Source: Luteococcus peritonei (GTDB lineage: Bacteria > Actinomycetota > Actinomycetes > Propionibacteriales > Propionibacteriaceae). From it: 64,000 bases of DNA. Positions 49,729-58,204 of the stretch are shown here, piece by piece. The position numbers and the translations under genes are program-made. The notes beneath the pieces were generated by a model, which saw only the letters and a list, made by a program, of their open reading frames with translations, had not been told where the DNA came from and searched no databases. The stretch lies in the NCBI RefSeq assembly GCF_039526385.1, contig NZ_BAAAIX010000021.1, positions 18,481 to 82,480 of the forward strand, given 5' to 3'. Position 1 is the first letter of the stretch. Each line of letters starts with the position of its first letter.

Positions 49729-51042
49729 TCAGGACTGGATCAGCTGGTCGAGCTTGGTCTGCAGCCCGTCGAAGGCGACCTTCGGCGTCTGGGCGCCCTG
49801 GACCACCTGGTAGGTGGAGTCCTGGATGGCCTGGGTCACGTCATTGTAGGGAACGGCCTTCGGGCGGCCCTTGGCGGTGCTGATCGAGTCGTGCAGCACC
49901 GGCAGGTAGGGGAACTGCTTGACCAGGTCCGCGTCGTCGTAGAGCTCCTCCAGGGTGGGGGCGATGGAGGCCTTCTGCACCTCCACCTTCTGCTGCTCCT
50001 TGGAGGTGTACCACTTGATGAAGTCGCGGGCGGTGCCGGGATTCTTGGCGGTCTTCGCGATGGCCAGGTTGTGGCCTCCCAGGGTGGACACGCCGGGGCC
50101 GGTCAGGCCGGGCAGCGGGGCCACGTCGAACTTGCCGGCCACCTTCGACGAGCCGTCCTTGGCCTGCATCAGCGAGTAGGCATAGGGCCACTGGCGCAGG
50201 AAGACCAGCTTGCCGTCCTGGAAGGCCTGGCGGCTGGGCTCCTCCATCCAGGTGCTGGCGGCCTTCGGGATGGTGCCGTCGGCGAAGGAGTCCTTGAGCC
50301 ACTGCACACCCTTGAGCGCGGCCTCCGAGTTCACCTGCGGCTTGCCCTTGTCGTCGAGGAATTCACCGCCGGCGGAGTTGACGATCTCGGCGATGTTGCA
50401 GGTCAGGCCCTCGTACTTCTGGAACTGGCCGCCGTAGCAGTTGATGCTGCCCTGCCCCGGCAGCGCCTTGACCTTGGCGCAGGCCGCCTTCATCTCGTCC
50501 CAGGTCTTCGGCGCCTCGGTGACCCCGGCCTGGGTGAGCAGGTCCTTGCGGTAGTAGAGCATGGCGCCGTCGGAGGCGTAGGGGAAGGCGTAGAGCTTGT
50601 CGAAGTAGCTGGCGCCGTCCACCGCGGAGGCCAGGTAGCCGTCGGTGGGGAACTGGTCCTTGGGCAGCTCGTGCACGTACTGCTTGGCGGCGAACTCGGC
50701 GGTCCAGACGATGTCCAGGCTGATCACGTCGTAGTTGGAGGAGCCCTTGGTGGTGGCATTGTCGATCAGCTTCTGGCGCTGCTCGTCGGCCGAGGCGGAG
50801 AGCTGGATGAAGGTGACCTTCTCGTCGGGGTGGGCCTTGTTCCACTCGTTGACCTGGGGCTGGACCAGGTTGTTGTTGTCCTTGCCCTGGACATAGGTGA
50901 TGGGGCCGCGCTGGTCCCAGTTCACGGAGCTGGAGGCCCCGCTCTCGGGGCTGTCCTTGGAGCCGCCGCAGGCCGTGGCCGTCAGGGCCGTGCCGACGGC
51001 GAGCGCCACGATGGCGGTGCGACGCAGGATGGGCTGGGTCAT
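49729..51042 (-). CDS. Sugar-type extracellular solute-binding lipoprotein, no permease nearby
   Basis: A 437-residue family 1 binding protein with lipobox TATAC at about residues 21-25. Core matches include GPITYVQGKDNNNLVQPQVN, WTAEFAAKQYVHELP and GGHNLAIAKTAKNPGTARDF, similar to trehalose/maltose-type binding proteins. No permease or ATPase gene lies in the locus, so it must use membrane components encoded elsewhere or serve as a sensor. The 127-bp gap before it contains two GC hairpins (around 51070 and 51105) that could stabilise or attenuate its message. Its substrate should be the same as that of the locus. Confidence 0.85.
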   Translation of the reverse strand: MTQPILRRTAIVALAVGTALTATACGGSKDSPESGASSSVNWDQRGPITYVQGKDNNNLVQPQVNEWNKAHPDEKVTFIQLSASADEQRQKLIDNATTKGSSNYDVISLDIVWTAEFAAKQYVHELPKDQFPTDGYLASAVDGASYFDKLYAFPYASDGAMLYYRKDLLTQAGVTEAPKTWDEMKAACAKVKALPGQGSINCYGGQFQKYEGLTCNIAEIVNSAGGEFLDDKGKPQVNSEAALKGVQWLKDSFADGTIPKAASTWMEEPSRQAFQDGKLVFLRQWPYAYSLMQAKDGSSKVAGKFDVAPLPGLTGPGVSTLGGHNLAIAKTAKNPGTARDFIKWYTSKEQQKVEVQKASIAPTLEELYDDADLVKQFPYLPVLHDSISTAKGRPKAVPYNDVTQAIQDSTYQVVQGAQTPKVAFDGLQTKLDQLIQS

Positions 51043-51169
51043 GGGTCCTCACTTCGGATCGGTGCCGGGCAGCGGTGCCCGGCAGATGATCGAGGCACCG
51101 GGCGGGAGCCCGGTACCGGCTGCCCCGTGGGGCGGGCGGTGACGGCAACGGTGCCGCCACCGCGGTGCG

Positions 51170-52498
51170 CTACTGCTCGTCGGCGGCGAACCAGCGGGTC
51201 CGCAGCGCTGCGGTGAACTCGTGGGCGGCCATGCCCTCGAAGTTGGCGATCCGCTCCACGTGGGGAGCGAGTTCGGGGGTGGCGGAGCGCTCCACCCGCT
51301 GGTAGGTCAGCGGCCGCAGGAAACGACTCACCGACAGACCGGCATTGGACCGCGCGACGCCCCCGGTGGGCAGCACGTGGTTGGTACCGGTGATGCCCTT
51401 GTCCGAGTATGCGACGGTGGACCACTTGCCGAGGAAGACCGAGCCGTAGTTGGACAGGTTGTCCAGGTACCAGTCGTCGTCGCTGGTGATCACCTCGAGG
51501 TGCTCCGGGGCCAGGATGTCCATCAGCTCCACCGCGGTCTCGCGGTCCTCGGCCCAGTAGACGGCCCCGTAGTCGCGCCAGGCCGGACCGGCGATGTACT
51601 CGGTGGACAGCCCGGCCAGCTGGCGCTCGATCTCGGCGACGACGGCGGTGCCCAGCTCGCGCGAGGTGGTGACCAGGCAGGCCGGGGACTGCGGCCCGTG
51701 CTCGGCCTGGCCCAGCAGGTCGGCGGCGACGGTCTCGGCGTCGGCGGTCTCGTCGGCGATCACCGCCACCTCGGAGGGACCGGCCAGCAGGTCGATGCCC
51801 ACCTCGCCGAAGAGCTGGCGCTTGGCCTCGGTGACATAGGCATTGCCGGCGCCGACGATCATGTCCACCGGCTGCTCGCCCAGCAGGCCGAAGGCCATGG
51901 CCGCGATCGCCTGTACCCCGCCCAGCACGAAGACCCGGTCGGCTCCGGCGAGGTAGGTGGAGTAGAGCACCGCGGCATTGCCACCGGTGGGCGACATCGG
52001 CGGGGTGCAGGCGGTGACCGATCCGACGCCGGCGGCCTTGGCCACGCCGACGGTCATGAAGGCGCTGGACAGGATGGGGAAGTTGCCCGCCGGAAGGTAG
52101 GCACCCACCCGGGGCACCGGACGGTAGCGGTAGCCGGCCACGACACCGGGCAGCACCTCGATCTCGAAGTCCTCCATGGCGGCGCGCTGGGCGTCGGCGA
52201 AGCGTCGGGTCCGCTCGGAGCCGGCCTCCAGCGAGGTCCGCAGCTCGGCCGGCAGCTCGTCGCCCACGCGAGCCATCTGCTCGGGGGTCATCTCGATGCT
52301 CTCACCGGCCCACTTGTCCAGCGTGCGCGAGTACTCCATGGCCGCGTCGAGACCGCCCTTCTCGATCGTCGAGAGCATCTGGGAGACGGTCTCGACCACC
52401 TGCGGCAGCCGCTGGGCGGGAACGCCGCCGACGGCGGGAGCCTTCAGCTCCTCGTACCGGCCTCGGACGTAGGGGGTTCGCTTGGCATCCATGTGCAT
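51170..52498 (-). CDS. HisD-superfamily dehydrogenase, HpsN (sulfopropanediol 3-dehydrogenase)-like
   Basis: A 442-residue NAD-dependent zinc enzyme. The HisD catalytic set is complete: zinc ligands Gln and His in QAEHGPQSPAC near residue 257, Asp in SDKGITGTNHV and His in EGMAAHEF near residue 427, and the Glu-His pair in LAPEHLEVI near residue 335. However the N-terminal part (YLPAGNFPILSSAFMTVGVAKAAGV) and the absence of his genes match the HpsN group, which oxidises 2,3-dihydroxypropane-1-sulfonate to sulfolactate. First gene of the minus-strand locus, divergent from a LysR gene. A TAGATT hexamer 13 bases before ATG 52498 suggests a leaderless message. Confidence 0.8.
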   Translation of the reverse strand: MHMDAKRTPYVRGRYEELKAPAVGGVPAQRLPQVVETVSQMLSTIEKGGLDAAMEYSRTLDKWAGESIEMTPEQMARVGDELPAELRTSLEAGSERTRRFADAQRAAMEDFEIEVLPGVVAGYRYRPVPRVGAYLPAGNFPILSSAFMTVGVAKAAGVGSVTACTPPMSPTGGNAAVLYSTYLAGADRVFVLGGVQAIAAMAFGLLGEQPVDMIVGAGNAYVTEAKRQLFGEVGIDLLAGPSEVAVIADETADAETVAADLLGQAEHGPQSPACLVTTSRELGTAVVAEIERQLAGLSTEYIAGPAWRDYGAVYWAEDRETAVELMDILAPEHLEVITSDDDWYLDNLSNYGSVFLGKWSTVAYSDKGITGTNHVLPTGGVARSNAGLSVSRFLRPLTYQRVERSATPELAPHVERIANFEGMAAHEFTAALRTRWFAADEQ

Positions 52499-52544
52499 GG
52501 GCAGAATCTACGCAGCCGACATGGCAACGGAACAGCCCCCCTTT

Positions 52545-52563
52545 GCCTGACCTCTGCATAGGC
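52545..52563. promoter_or_regulatory. LysR-type T-N11-A box
   Basis: GCCT-N11-AGGC lies in the 72-bp gap between the divergent LysR and HpsN-like genes, the classical position for an autoregulating LysR regulator that also controls its neighbour. Confidence 0.6.
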
Positions 52564-52570
52564 TTTGCCT

Positions 52571-53509
52571 GTGTTCAGCCCCACCGTCAGCCAGCTGCAG
52601 GCCTTCGTCGCCGCCCACGAGGAGGGCAGCCTGTCCGCCGGTGCGCGACGGCTCGGGATCAGCCAGGCGTCCATCTCCGAGGCGGTGCAACGGCTGGAGG
52701 AGAACCTCAACGTGGTGCTCTTCGTGCGCCAGCCCCGCGGCCTGCTGCCCACGCCCGCCGCCGACGCCCTGCTGCCGCACGTGAGGGTCTGCCTGGGGGC
52801 CCTGGAGGCCGGCTCGGAGGCGGTGCGTTCCCTGAACGCGCTGGAGGGCGGCGTGGTCAGCTTCGGCATGCTGCGCTATGCCTCCAGCTACGGCCTGTCG
52901 GACCTGGCGCAGCGCTTCCACGCCCGCCACCCGCAGGTCCGCATCCGGATGGTGGGCGTCAACAGCCACCTGGTGGCCCAGGCGGTCCGGCAGGGCAGCC
53001 TGGAGGCCGGCATCGTGGTGCTGCCGGTGGACTCCGAGGGGCTGACCGTGACACCCATCGCGCGCGACGAGGTGCTGCTCGGCTCGGCCAGCCGCGGGCC
53101 GGAGCAGGGTCCGGTGGGCATCGAGGAGCTGGTGTCCATGCCGCTGGTGCTCTTCGACGCCGACGCCGGCCCCGACGACCCCACCCGTCGCCAGCTCACC
53201 GAGCGGGCGCTGCGACGCGGCCACGTGATCGAACCGCTGGTGGAGGTGGAGCTGGCCGACACCGCCGCCCAGCTGGTGGCCACCGGGGTGGGCGCCTCGC
53301 TCTTCGCCCGCACCCTGGCCGAGCGGCCCGGCTTCCCCGGGTCCATCCACCTCACCCCGCTGGACCCGCCCTTGCACGACACGCTGGCGGTCGTCACCCG
53401 CAGCGATGTCTACCTCTCCACCGCCACGCTGCGCTTCGCCCAGATGGCCGAGGCCGCCATCCGGGCGCACTTCGAGCAGTCCGGACGCACGGACTGGCAG
53501 GTCTCCTGA
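52571..53509 (+). CDS. LysR-family transcriptional regulator of the HpsN locus
   Basis: A 312-residue regulator. N-terminal helix-turn-helix: LQAFVAAHEEGSLSAGARRLG with ISQASISEAVQRLE, residues 9-43; the rest is the effector-binding domain (HARHPQVRIRMVGVNSHLVA start). GTG 52571 begins at the usual distance from the HTH; TTG 52565 is in frame but less likely. It is divergent from the HpsN-like gene and shares the T-N11-A box. Effector unknown, presumably an intermediate of the locus. Confidence 0.9.
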   Translation: MFSPTVSQLQAFVAAHEEGSLSAGARRLGISQASISEAVQRLEENLNVVLFVRQPRGLLPTPAADALLPHVRVCLGALEAGSEAVRSLNALEGGVVSFGMLRYASSYGLSDLAQRFHARHPQVRIRMVGVNSHLVAQAVRQGSLEAGIVVLPVDSEGLTVTPIARDEVLLGSASRGPEQGPVGIEELVSMPLVLFDADAGPDDPTRRQLTERALRRGHVIEPLVEVELADTAAQLVATGVGASLFARTLAERPGFPGSIHLTPLDPPLHDTLAVVTRSDVYLSTATLRFAQMAEAAIRAHFEQSGRTDWQVS

Positions 53510-53542
53510 GGGCGGACCCCACGGCTCGTCGGGCCGGACGGC

Positions 53543-54379
53543 TCAGCGGACCAGGCCGCCGTAGAGGTCGGGTCGACGGTCACCGAACAGGTCGGTGACG
53601 GTGCCCTGGCTCTTGTCCCGGGAGGCGGCCAGGTCCAGCTCGGCCGTCGCCAGTCCGGCGCCCTCACCGACGCTGGCGCGCAGCCAGCCGTCGGCGTCGA
53701 CGATGCCGGAGGCCATCGACCAGGCCACGCCCGACTCGTCGCGGGAGCGGTCCGCGAAGGCGATGGCCATGTGGTTCATCCGTGCGGTGGCCTGCGCGAT
53801 GCCCACCTCCGCCACCCGCTCGCCCTCGGGGCGGGGGAAGTGGGGCCAGTTGGTGGGCAGGGTGAGCAGGTCCGCGCCGCCGAGGGCGGCGAGCCGGGTC
53901 CACTCGGGGAATTCCATGTCGTAGCAGATCATCACGCCCAGCCGGCCGTGCGCGGTGTCCACCAGCAGCGGCGGCTCCTCGCCCGGGCTGAACCAGAGCC
54001 GCTCCCGGTCCCACAGGTGCACCTTGCGGTAGGTGCCGAGCACGCCTGTGCCGTCCAGCACCAGGGCCGAGTTGAAGACGCGATCGCCGTGCAGCTCCGC
54101 GAAGCCCACCACCGCGACGCTGCCCGGGCGCTGCGCCAGCGCCCGTGACCAGGCCTCGAGGCGCGGATCGTCGACGCTGATGGCGGCCTGGCGGGCCTGC
54201 TCCGCGCTGGTGAAGACATAGCCACAGGTGGCCAGTTCCGGCAGCACGACGACGTCGGCCCCCGCCGCCACGGCCTCGGAGAGGGTGGCGGCCACCAGGG
54301 CGCAGTTCTCGTCGACCCGGCCCAGGTCGGGGCCCACCTGGGCGACGCAGACCCGGGTGGGACGGCTGGTGGCAGTCAT
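53543..54379 (-). CDS. Nitrilase-superfamily carbon-nitrogen hydrolase
   Basis: A 278-residue enzyme with the full Glu-Lys-Cys triad: VVLPELATCGYVF near residue 48, TYRKVHLWD near residue 120 and MICYDMEFPEW near residue 154. The set places it in the superfamily of amidases, nitrilases and carbamoylases that release ammonia from amides or nitriles. ATG 54379 has AGGAG 4 bases upstream and lies one base past the DUF2252 stop, so the two genes are cotranscribed. Substrate not predictable. Confidence 0.9.
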   Translation of the reverse strand: MTATSRPTRVCVAQVGPDLGRVDENCALVAATLSEAVAAGADVVVLPELATCGYVFTSAEQARQAAISVDDPRLEAWSRALAQRPGSVAVVGFAELHGDRVFNSALVLDGTGVLGTYRKVHLWDRERLWFSPGEEPPLLVDTAHGRLGVMICYDMEFPEWTRLAALGGADLLTLPTNWPHFPRPEGERVAEVGIAQATARMNHMAIAFADRSRDESGVAWSMASGIVDADGWLRASVGEGAGLATAELDLAASRDKSQGTVTDLFGDRRPDLYGGLVR

Positions 54380-54380
54380 G

Positions 54381-55811
54381 TCACTCCTGGGGTGCCTCGA
54401 AGGGGAGCTTGCCGGCGCGGACCGCGCGCACCAGCACCTCGTGGTCGCGCTCGGTCTGGTCGGCATAGGCCCTGGCCCAGCGGGCGAAGGCCTCGGTCAC
54501 CGGCACCTTCTTGCCCAGGTAGCCGGAGATGATGGAGGCACCCGAGGTGCGGGCGTGGCCCTTGGCCAGCAGGTGGCCGGTGATGCCGGCATAGTCCACC
54601 AGTGCCTCCGGGGTCATCGACTCCAGCGGCACACCGCCCTTCATGTTGCGGTACTGGCGCACGTAGTACTGGTGCTCGCCGACGGTCGTCCAACCCAGCA
54701 GGGGATCGGAGACGGTCTGCAGCTGCTGCTGGTACTCCACCACCCGCTGGCCCTGGTGGCTGTGCCAGACCCGGTCGCCGTGCACATAGGGCGCGATCAC
54801 CGAGCGCTGCGCCTGCTTGAGCTGCAGGAAGAGCACGTCGTCCTCGCGCGAGCCCACCAGCAGGGCCACCCAGGAGCGCATCCCCACCGAGCCGACGCCC
54901 ACCACCTTGTGGCAGATGTCCACCAGGTGGTAGCCGCCCACGATCCGGCGCCACTGCGGCGTGAGGGTGGGCAGGTAGGCGTCCAGCGCCTCGGCGATCT
55001 GGCGGTGGGTCTCGGCGTCGGGATGGGTGACCACCGGCGGGTCGTCGACGATCTTGGAGGCGCTGGTGGCGCCGCCGGCCAGCTTCGGCAGCATCCGGTC
55101 GTCGGTGCGCTTGCGGGCCGCCTTGGCCGCGCGGGTGATCTCCTCGCGCAGGCTCTGCTCGGTGCTGGTCTCGTGCAGCTGGTCCAGGTCGAGGTGGTTG
55201 AAGGCACGCCAGAGCAGCGGCTGCTTGGACAGGAAGCTGACCTCCTCGCGGTAGGACTGCACGCAGTTCACCACTGCCTTCTCGCAGTCCTGCTCGCTGG
55301 CCCCGTTCACCCGGCCCAGCACCCAGATCGAGGCGGTGAGCCGGCGCAGGTCCCATTCCCAGGCCCCGGCGTGCGCCTCGTCGAAGTCGTTCAGGTCGAT
55401 CACCTGGTTGCCCTCGGGGGAGCGGTAGAAGCCGATGTTGCCGATGTGGGCGTCGCCGCAGGCGGTGGTGAGCACGCCGGTCGAGGGCAGGTGCGCCACG
55501 TCGTGGGCCATCATCTGCGCGCTGCCGCGCAGCAGGCCGAAGGGGGAGGCCGCCATCCGCCCGACGCGCAGCCCGAAGAGCCAGTCCAGCCGCCCCTCGT
55601 GGGTGCTGCGGATCAGCTCCACCACGTCGGGCCGGTCCGGGGTGAGTGCCATGTCACCGAGGCTCTGGTGCGGCACCTGATCGCGCAGCGCCTGGCCGCG
55701 AGCCACCCGCTCGGCCCGGTCCGAGGCCGGGATCTGGAAGGAGGCGAAGGCGTCGCCGCTGCGGTCCAGCGCCTCGTCGGGGTCGACGGTGTGGTCGGGG
55801 ATGCGGTTCAT
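54381..55811 (-). CDS. DUF2252 family protein
   Basis: A 476-residue cytoplasmic protein. The DUF2252 hallmark GDAHIGNIGFYRSPEG with VIDLNDFDEAHAGAWEWDLRR lies near residues 118-155 and resembles the catalytic and metal-binding loops of aminoglycoside phosphotransferase-like kinases (H..N, then D.D). This suggests a small-molecule kinase, but no member is well characterised as far as I know. It precedes the nitrilase-family gene in one transcript. Confidence 0.85.
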   Translation of the reverse strand: MNRIPDHTVDPDEALDRSGDAFASFQIPASDRAERVARGQALRDQVPHQSLGDMALTPDRPDVVELIRSTHEGRLDWLFGLRVGRMAASPFGLLRGSAQMMAHDVAHLPSTGVLTTACGDAHIGNIGFYRSPEGNQVIDLNDFDEAHAGAWEWDLRRLTASIWVLGRVNGASEQDCEKAVVNCVQSYREEVSFLSKQPLLWRAFNHLDLDQLHETSTEQSLREEITRAAKAARKRTDDRMLPKLAGGATSASKIVDDPPVVTHPDAETHRQIAEALDAYLPTLTPQWRRIVGGYHLVDICHKVVGVGSVGMRSWVALLVGSREDDVLFLQLKQAQRSVIAPYVHGDRVWHSHQGQRVVEYQQQLQTVSDPLLGWTTVGEHQYYVRQYRNMKGGVPLESMTPEALVDYAGITGHLLAKGHARTSGASIISGYLGKKVPVTEAFARWARAYADQTERDHEVLVRAVRAGKLPFEAPQE

Positions 55812-55906
55812 CGGGCTCCTTCGCGGGGTCTGTGCCGATGGTAGTCACCCACCCGCCCCCCAGGGGGATCCCTGCGATGGCTGGACGGCGCTCCCTGCGT
55901 TGCATA

Positions 55907-55921
55907 TGAGAATCATGTTCA
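55907..55921. promoter_or_regulatory. Zur-type operator upstream of the ABC operon
   Basis: TGAGAATCATGTTCA matches the actinobacterial Zur consensus TGAAAATNATTTTCA except for symmetric changes at positions 4 and 11. It lies within a longer palindrome with ATATGA/TCATAT arms (55904-55924), 38 bp before the ATG of the ABC ATPase gene. Zinc-loaded Zur would repress the operon. Confidence 0.65.
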
Positions 55922-55958
55922 TATAGGCTCACCGGGCTCCACCACCCGGAAAGGCCCC

Positions 55959-56783
55959 ATGGAACCGCTGCTCCAGATCGACGACCTCCAGGTCGCCGTG
56001 CCCGCCCGCCGTCGCCTCGCGCGCCGCGCGCTGCTGCACGGCATCGACCTGCAGGTGGCCCCGGGGGAGCGGGTGGCCCTGCTCGGTGCCTCCGGCTCCG
56101 GCAAGTCACTCACCGCCTCCGCGCTGCTCGGCACCCTGGCGCCCTCGCTCGAGGTGCAGGGCAGTCTGCTGCTCGACGGTCGCCCGATCGGCTGGCGAGA
56201 GCGCCCCCAGCGTCGCCGCGGCCTGGCCGCCGTCTTCCAGGACGCCCGCGCCGCGCTCAACCCGCTGGTCACCATCGGCTCCCAGCTCGACGACGCCGCA
56301 CGCCGCAGCGGCACCGGGCGTCGTGCCGCCCACGCCCGCAGCCTGGAGCTGCTGGCCGGCCTCGGCTTCGCCGACCCGGAACGGATCTCGGCCTCGCACA
56401 GCGGCGGCCTGTCCGGCGGCCAGCGGCAACGGGCCTGCATCGCGCTGGCGCTGGCCACCCGTCCCCGCCTGCTGGTGGCCGACGAGCCCACCACCGCGCT
56501 CGACTCGCTCAGCCAGCGCGAGGTGGTCACCGCCCTGGGGGCGCACACCGGCCAGGCCGACGCCCCCGCCCTGCTCTTCATCACCCACGACGTGGCCGTC
56601 GCCGCCCAGCTCTGCACCCGCGCCGTCGTGATGGCCGAGGGGCGCATCGTGGAGCAGGCCGCCATGGCCCACCTGCTGCACCACCCGCACCACGCCTGGA
56701 CCCGACGCCTGGTGCAGGCCGCCCGCGAGGAGACCCGCGCCCTGGCTGGCGAGCGGATCACCGCACTCGAGGGCGTCGCGTGA
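55959..56783 (+). CDS. Peptide/metal-type ABC transporter ATP-binding protein (DppD/CntD-like)
   Basis: A 274-residue ATPase. Walker A GASGSGKS near residue 42, Q-loop AVFQDARAALNPLV, signature LSGGQRQR near residue 152, Walker B LLVADEPTTALD and H-loop FITHDVAV are all intact. The NPLVTIGSQL region is typical for oligopeptide/nickel-type importers (first of two ATPases). A Zur box stands in front, so a zinc or metallophore importer is likely. The partner ATPase and permeases are missing: only a 52-codon remnant follows, so this gene is probably an orphan. Confidence 0.88.
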   Translation: MEPLLQIDDLQVAVPARRRLARRALLHGIDLQVAPGERVALLGASGSGKSLTASALLGTLAPSLEVQGSLLLDGRPIGWRERPQRRRGLAAVFQDARAALNPLVTIGSQLDDAARRSGTGRRAAHARSLELLAGLGFADPERISASHSGGLSGGQRQRACIALALATRPRLLVADEPTTALDSLSQREVVTALGAHTGQADAPALLFITHDVAVAAQLCTRAVVMAEGRIVEQAAMAHLLHHPHHAWTRRLVQAAREETRALAGERITALEGVA

Positions 56784-56938
56784 GCGTCCTGGAGGCGCGC
56801 GACCTGCGTCGCGTGCACCGCACCCGGGGCTCCGGCTACGTGGAGCGTGCCCCCTGGACCGTGCTGGCGCCGACCCTGGCGCTGGCCCTGGCGGCCGTGC
56901 TGGCCGTCTCGCTGTCGAGCCTGGAGCGTGAAGCATGA
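56780..56938 (+). pseudogene. Fusion scar: start of a second ABC ATPase joined to the end of a permease
   Basis: A 52-codon frame with GTG overlapping the ATPase stop (GTGA) and a TGA overlapping the ATG of the next gene (ATGA). Residues 1-17 (SVLEARDLRRVHRTRG) look like the start of a second DppF-type ATPase; residues 19-52 (YVERAPWTVLAPTLALAL, then AAVLAVSLSSLEREA) look like the last membrane segment and tail of a DppC-type permease. An in-frame deletion of the intervening genes explains this best. Alternatively it is a genuine small membrane protein. It is too short for standard gene finders. Confidence 0.55.
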
Positions 56939-57480
56939 CCGATTTCGTCTTCGGGGCCACCATCCGCCCCGCCCGGCCCGAGGACCTGGCCATGGTGCGT
57001 GAGCTGGTGGTGCGCTCCCTGCGCGACGACCACGGCTACGGCTACCGGCCCGACTGGCATGCCGACGTCGACGACCTGCAGGGTCGCTACCTCGACCCGC
57101 CCCGGGCCCGGCTGCTGGTGGCCGAGCAGGACGGGACGGTGGTGGGCTGCATCGCGGTCACCCCCGAGCCGCCGCGCTGCCCGCGCCAGATCCAGCACCG
57201 CTATGCCGACACCGAGCACGTCGGGCAGCTGATGCGCCTGGTGGTGGACCCCCGGGTGCGACGCCAGGGGATCGCCGCCCAGTTGGTGCGCGCGGCGCTG
57301 CAGGCGGCCCGCCAGGCGGGCGGCTACCGGGTGCTGGCGCTGCACACCAATGCCCGCAATGCGAACTCGGTGGGCTTCTGGCGCACCAGCGGGGCCGTCG
57401 AGGTGATGGACGAGACCCTGGTCAGCCCGGCCGATGCCGAGTACCTGGCCGTGCACTTCGAGTTCGCCCTGGGTGGCTGA
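56935..57480 (+). CDS. GNAT acetyltransferase
   Basis: A 181-residue acetyltransferase with acetyl-CoA binding motif LVVDPRVRRQGIAAQLVRAA near residues 101-121 (broken) and LHTNARNANSVGFWRTSGA near residue 138. It begins 4 bases inside the fusion scar frame, so it belongs to the same Zur-box operon. GNAT proteins occur with metallophore or peptide importers, where they may modify the siderophore-like carrier; here the role is unknown. Confidence 0.88.
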   Translation: MTDFVFGATIRPARPEDLAMVRELVVRSLRDDHGYGYRPDWHADVDDLQGRYLDPPRARLLVAEQDGTVVGCIAVTPEPPRCPRQIQHRYADTEHVGQLMRLVVDPRVRRQGIAAQLVRAALQAARQAGGYRVLALHTNARNANSVGFWRTSGAVEVMDETLVSPADAEYLAVHFEFALGG

Positions 57481-57484
57481 GGTC

Positions 57485-58135
57485 TCAGAGCAGCAGCTGG
57501 CGGGCCGGGTGGATCGAGTAGTCGGCCATGAAGTGGAAGACCTCGCGCAATCGCACCCGCTGCGGGTCGTGGTAGTAGTCGCGCTGGGCGGCCGGGAAGT
57601 CGGCGAAGTCGCCGTCGAAGTCGAAGGCCCAGGTGAAGCGGCCCTGCTCCCGGTCACTGACCGCGAACAGGCAGCCGAAGCCGTACCGTTCGCGCACCGG
57701 GACGATCTCGCGCCAGATGGCCAGGAAGTCGTCGAAGTCACCGGTGATGTCATAGCGACGCATGATGGCGATCTTCTCCGCCACCACCTGCCCGGCCACC
57801 GACTCCGGCGTGGCGCGGGTGAGCAGCTCCGGCTCCACCGGTCGGATCGTGAGATTCCGGAAGACGTGCTGCTGCCTGGCCTCGGCCAGCGCCTGCTGCT
57901 CCGGGTCGTCCGCCAGCTCTGCCAGCTGTTGGGCCAGGTCGCCGCCGGAAGGCGGGGAGTAGAGCCAGGTCAGCTTCGGCTCGGCGTCGGTCTCCACGAA
58001 GCCGCGCAGGGTGGTGAAGCCGTGTCGTGCGGCGATCTCCACCTCGCGGCGCCACAGCTCGAGTCCCTGCTCCAGGTGACGCGGCTTGATCGAGTAGCGG
58101 TGCAGGACCACGGGCTCCTGCGTGCGGGCGGTCAT
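57485..58135 (-). CDS. NIPSNAP-like alpha/beta-barrel protein
   Basis: A 216-residue protein with two related ferredoxin-like units: LHRYSIKPRHLEQGLELWRR (residue 11) and IMRRYDITGDFDDFLAIWREI (near residue 123). These resemble the NIPSNAP and dimeric alpha-beta barrel folds found in vesicle-linked proteins, monooxygenases and stress proteins. It ends 4 bp from the convergent GNAT gene. Function unknown. Confidence 0.6.
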   Translation of the reverse strand: MTARTQEPVVLHRYSIKPRHLEQGLELWRREVEIAARHGFTTLRGFVETDAEPKLTWLYSPPSGGDLAQQLAELADDPEQQALAEARQQHVFRNLTIRPVEPELLTRATPESVAGQVVAEKIAIMRRYDITGDFDDFLAIWREIVPVRERYGFGCLFAVSDREQGRFTWAFDFDGDFADFPAAQRDYYHDPQRVRLREVFHFMADYSIHPARQLLL

Positions 58136-58204
58136 GGCGCCAGCCTAGGACCGCCTGGCCGTGCGGGAGGGAGGTCGACGGGGCGTCCCCGGGGCGGGCT
58201 CGGC

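Noticed and set aside
51170..52498. Histidine biosynthesis gene hisD.
   Set aside because: Catalytic residues agree, but no his genes adjoin, the N-terminal part fits the HpsN group, and the neighbours are a LysR gene and transport/catabolic genes.
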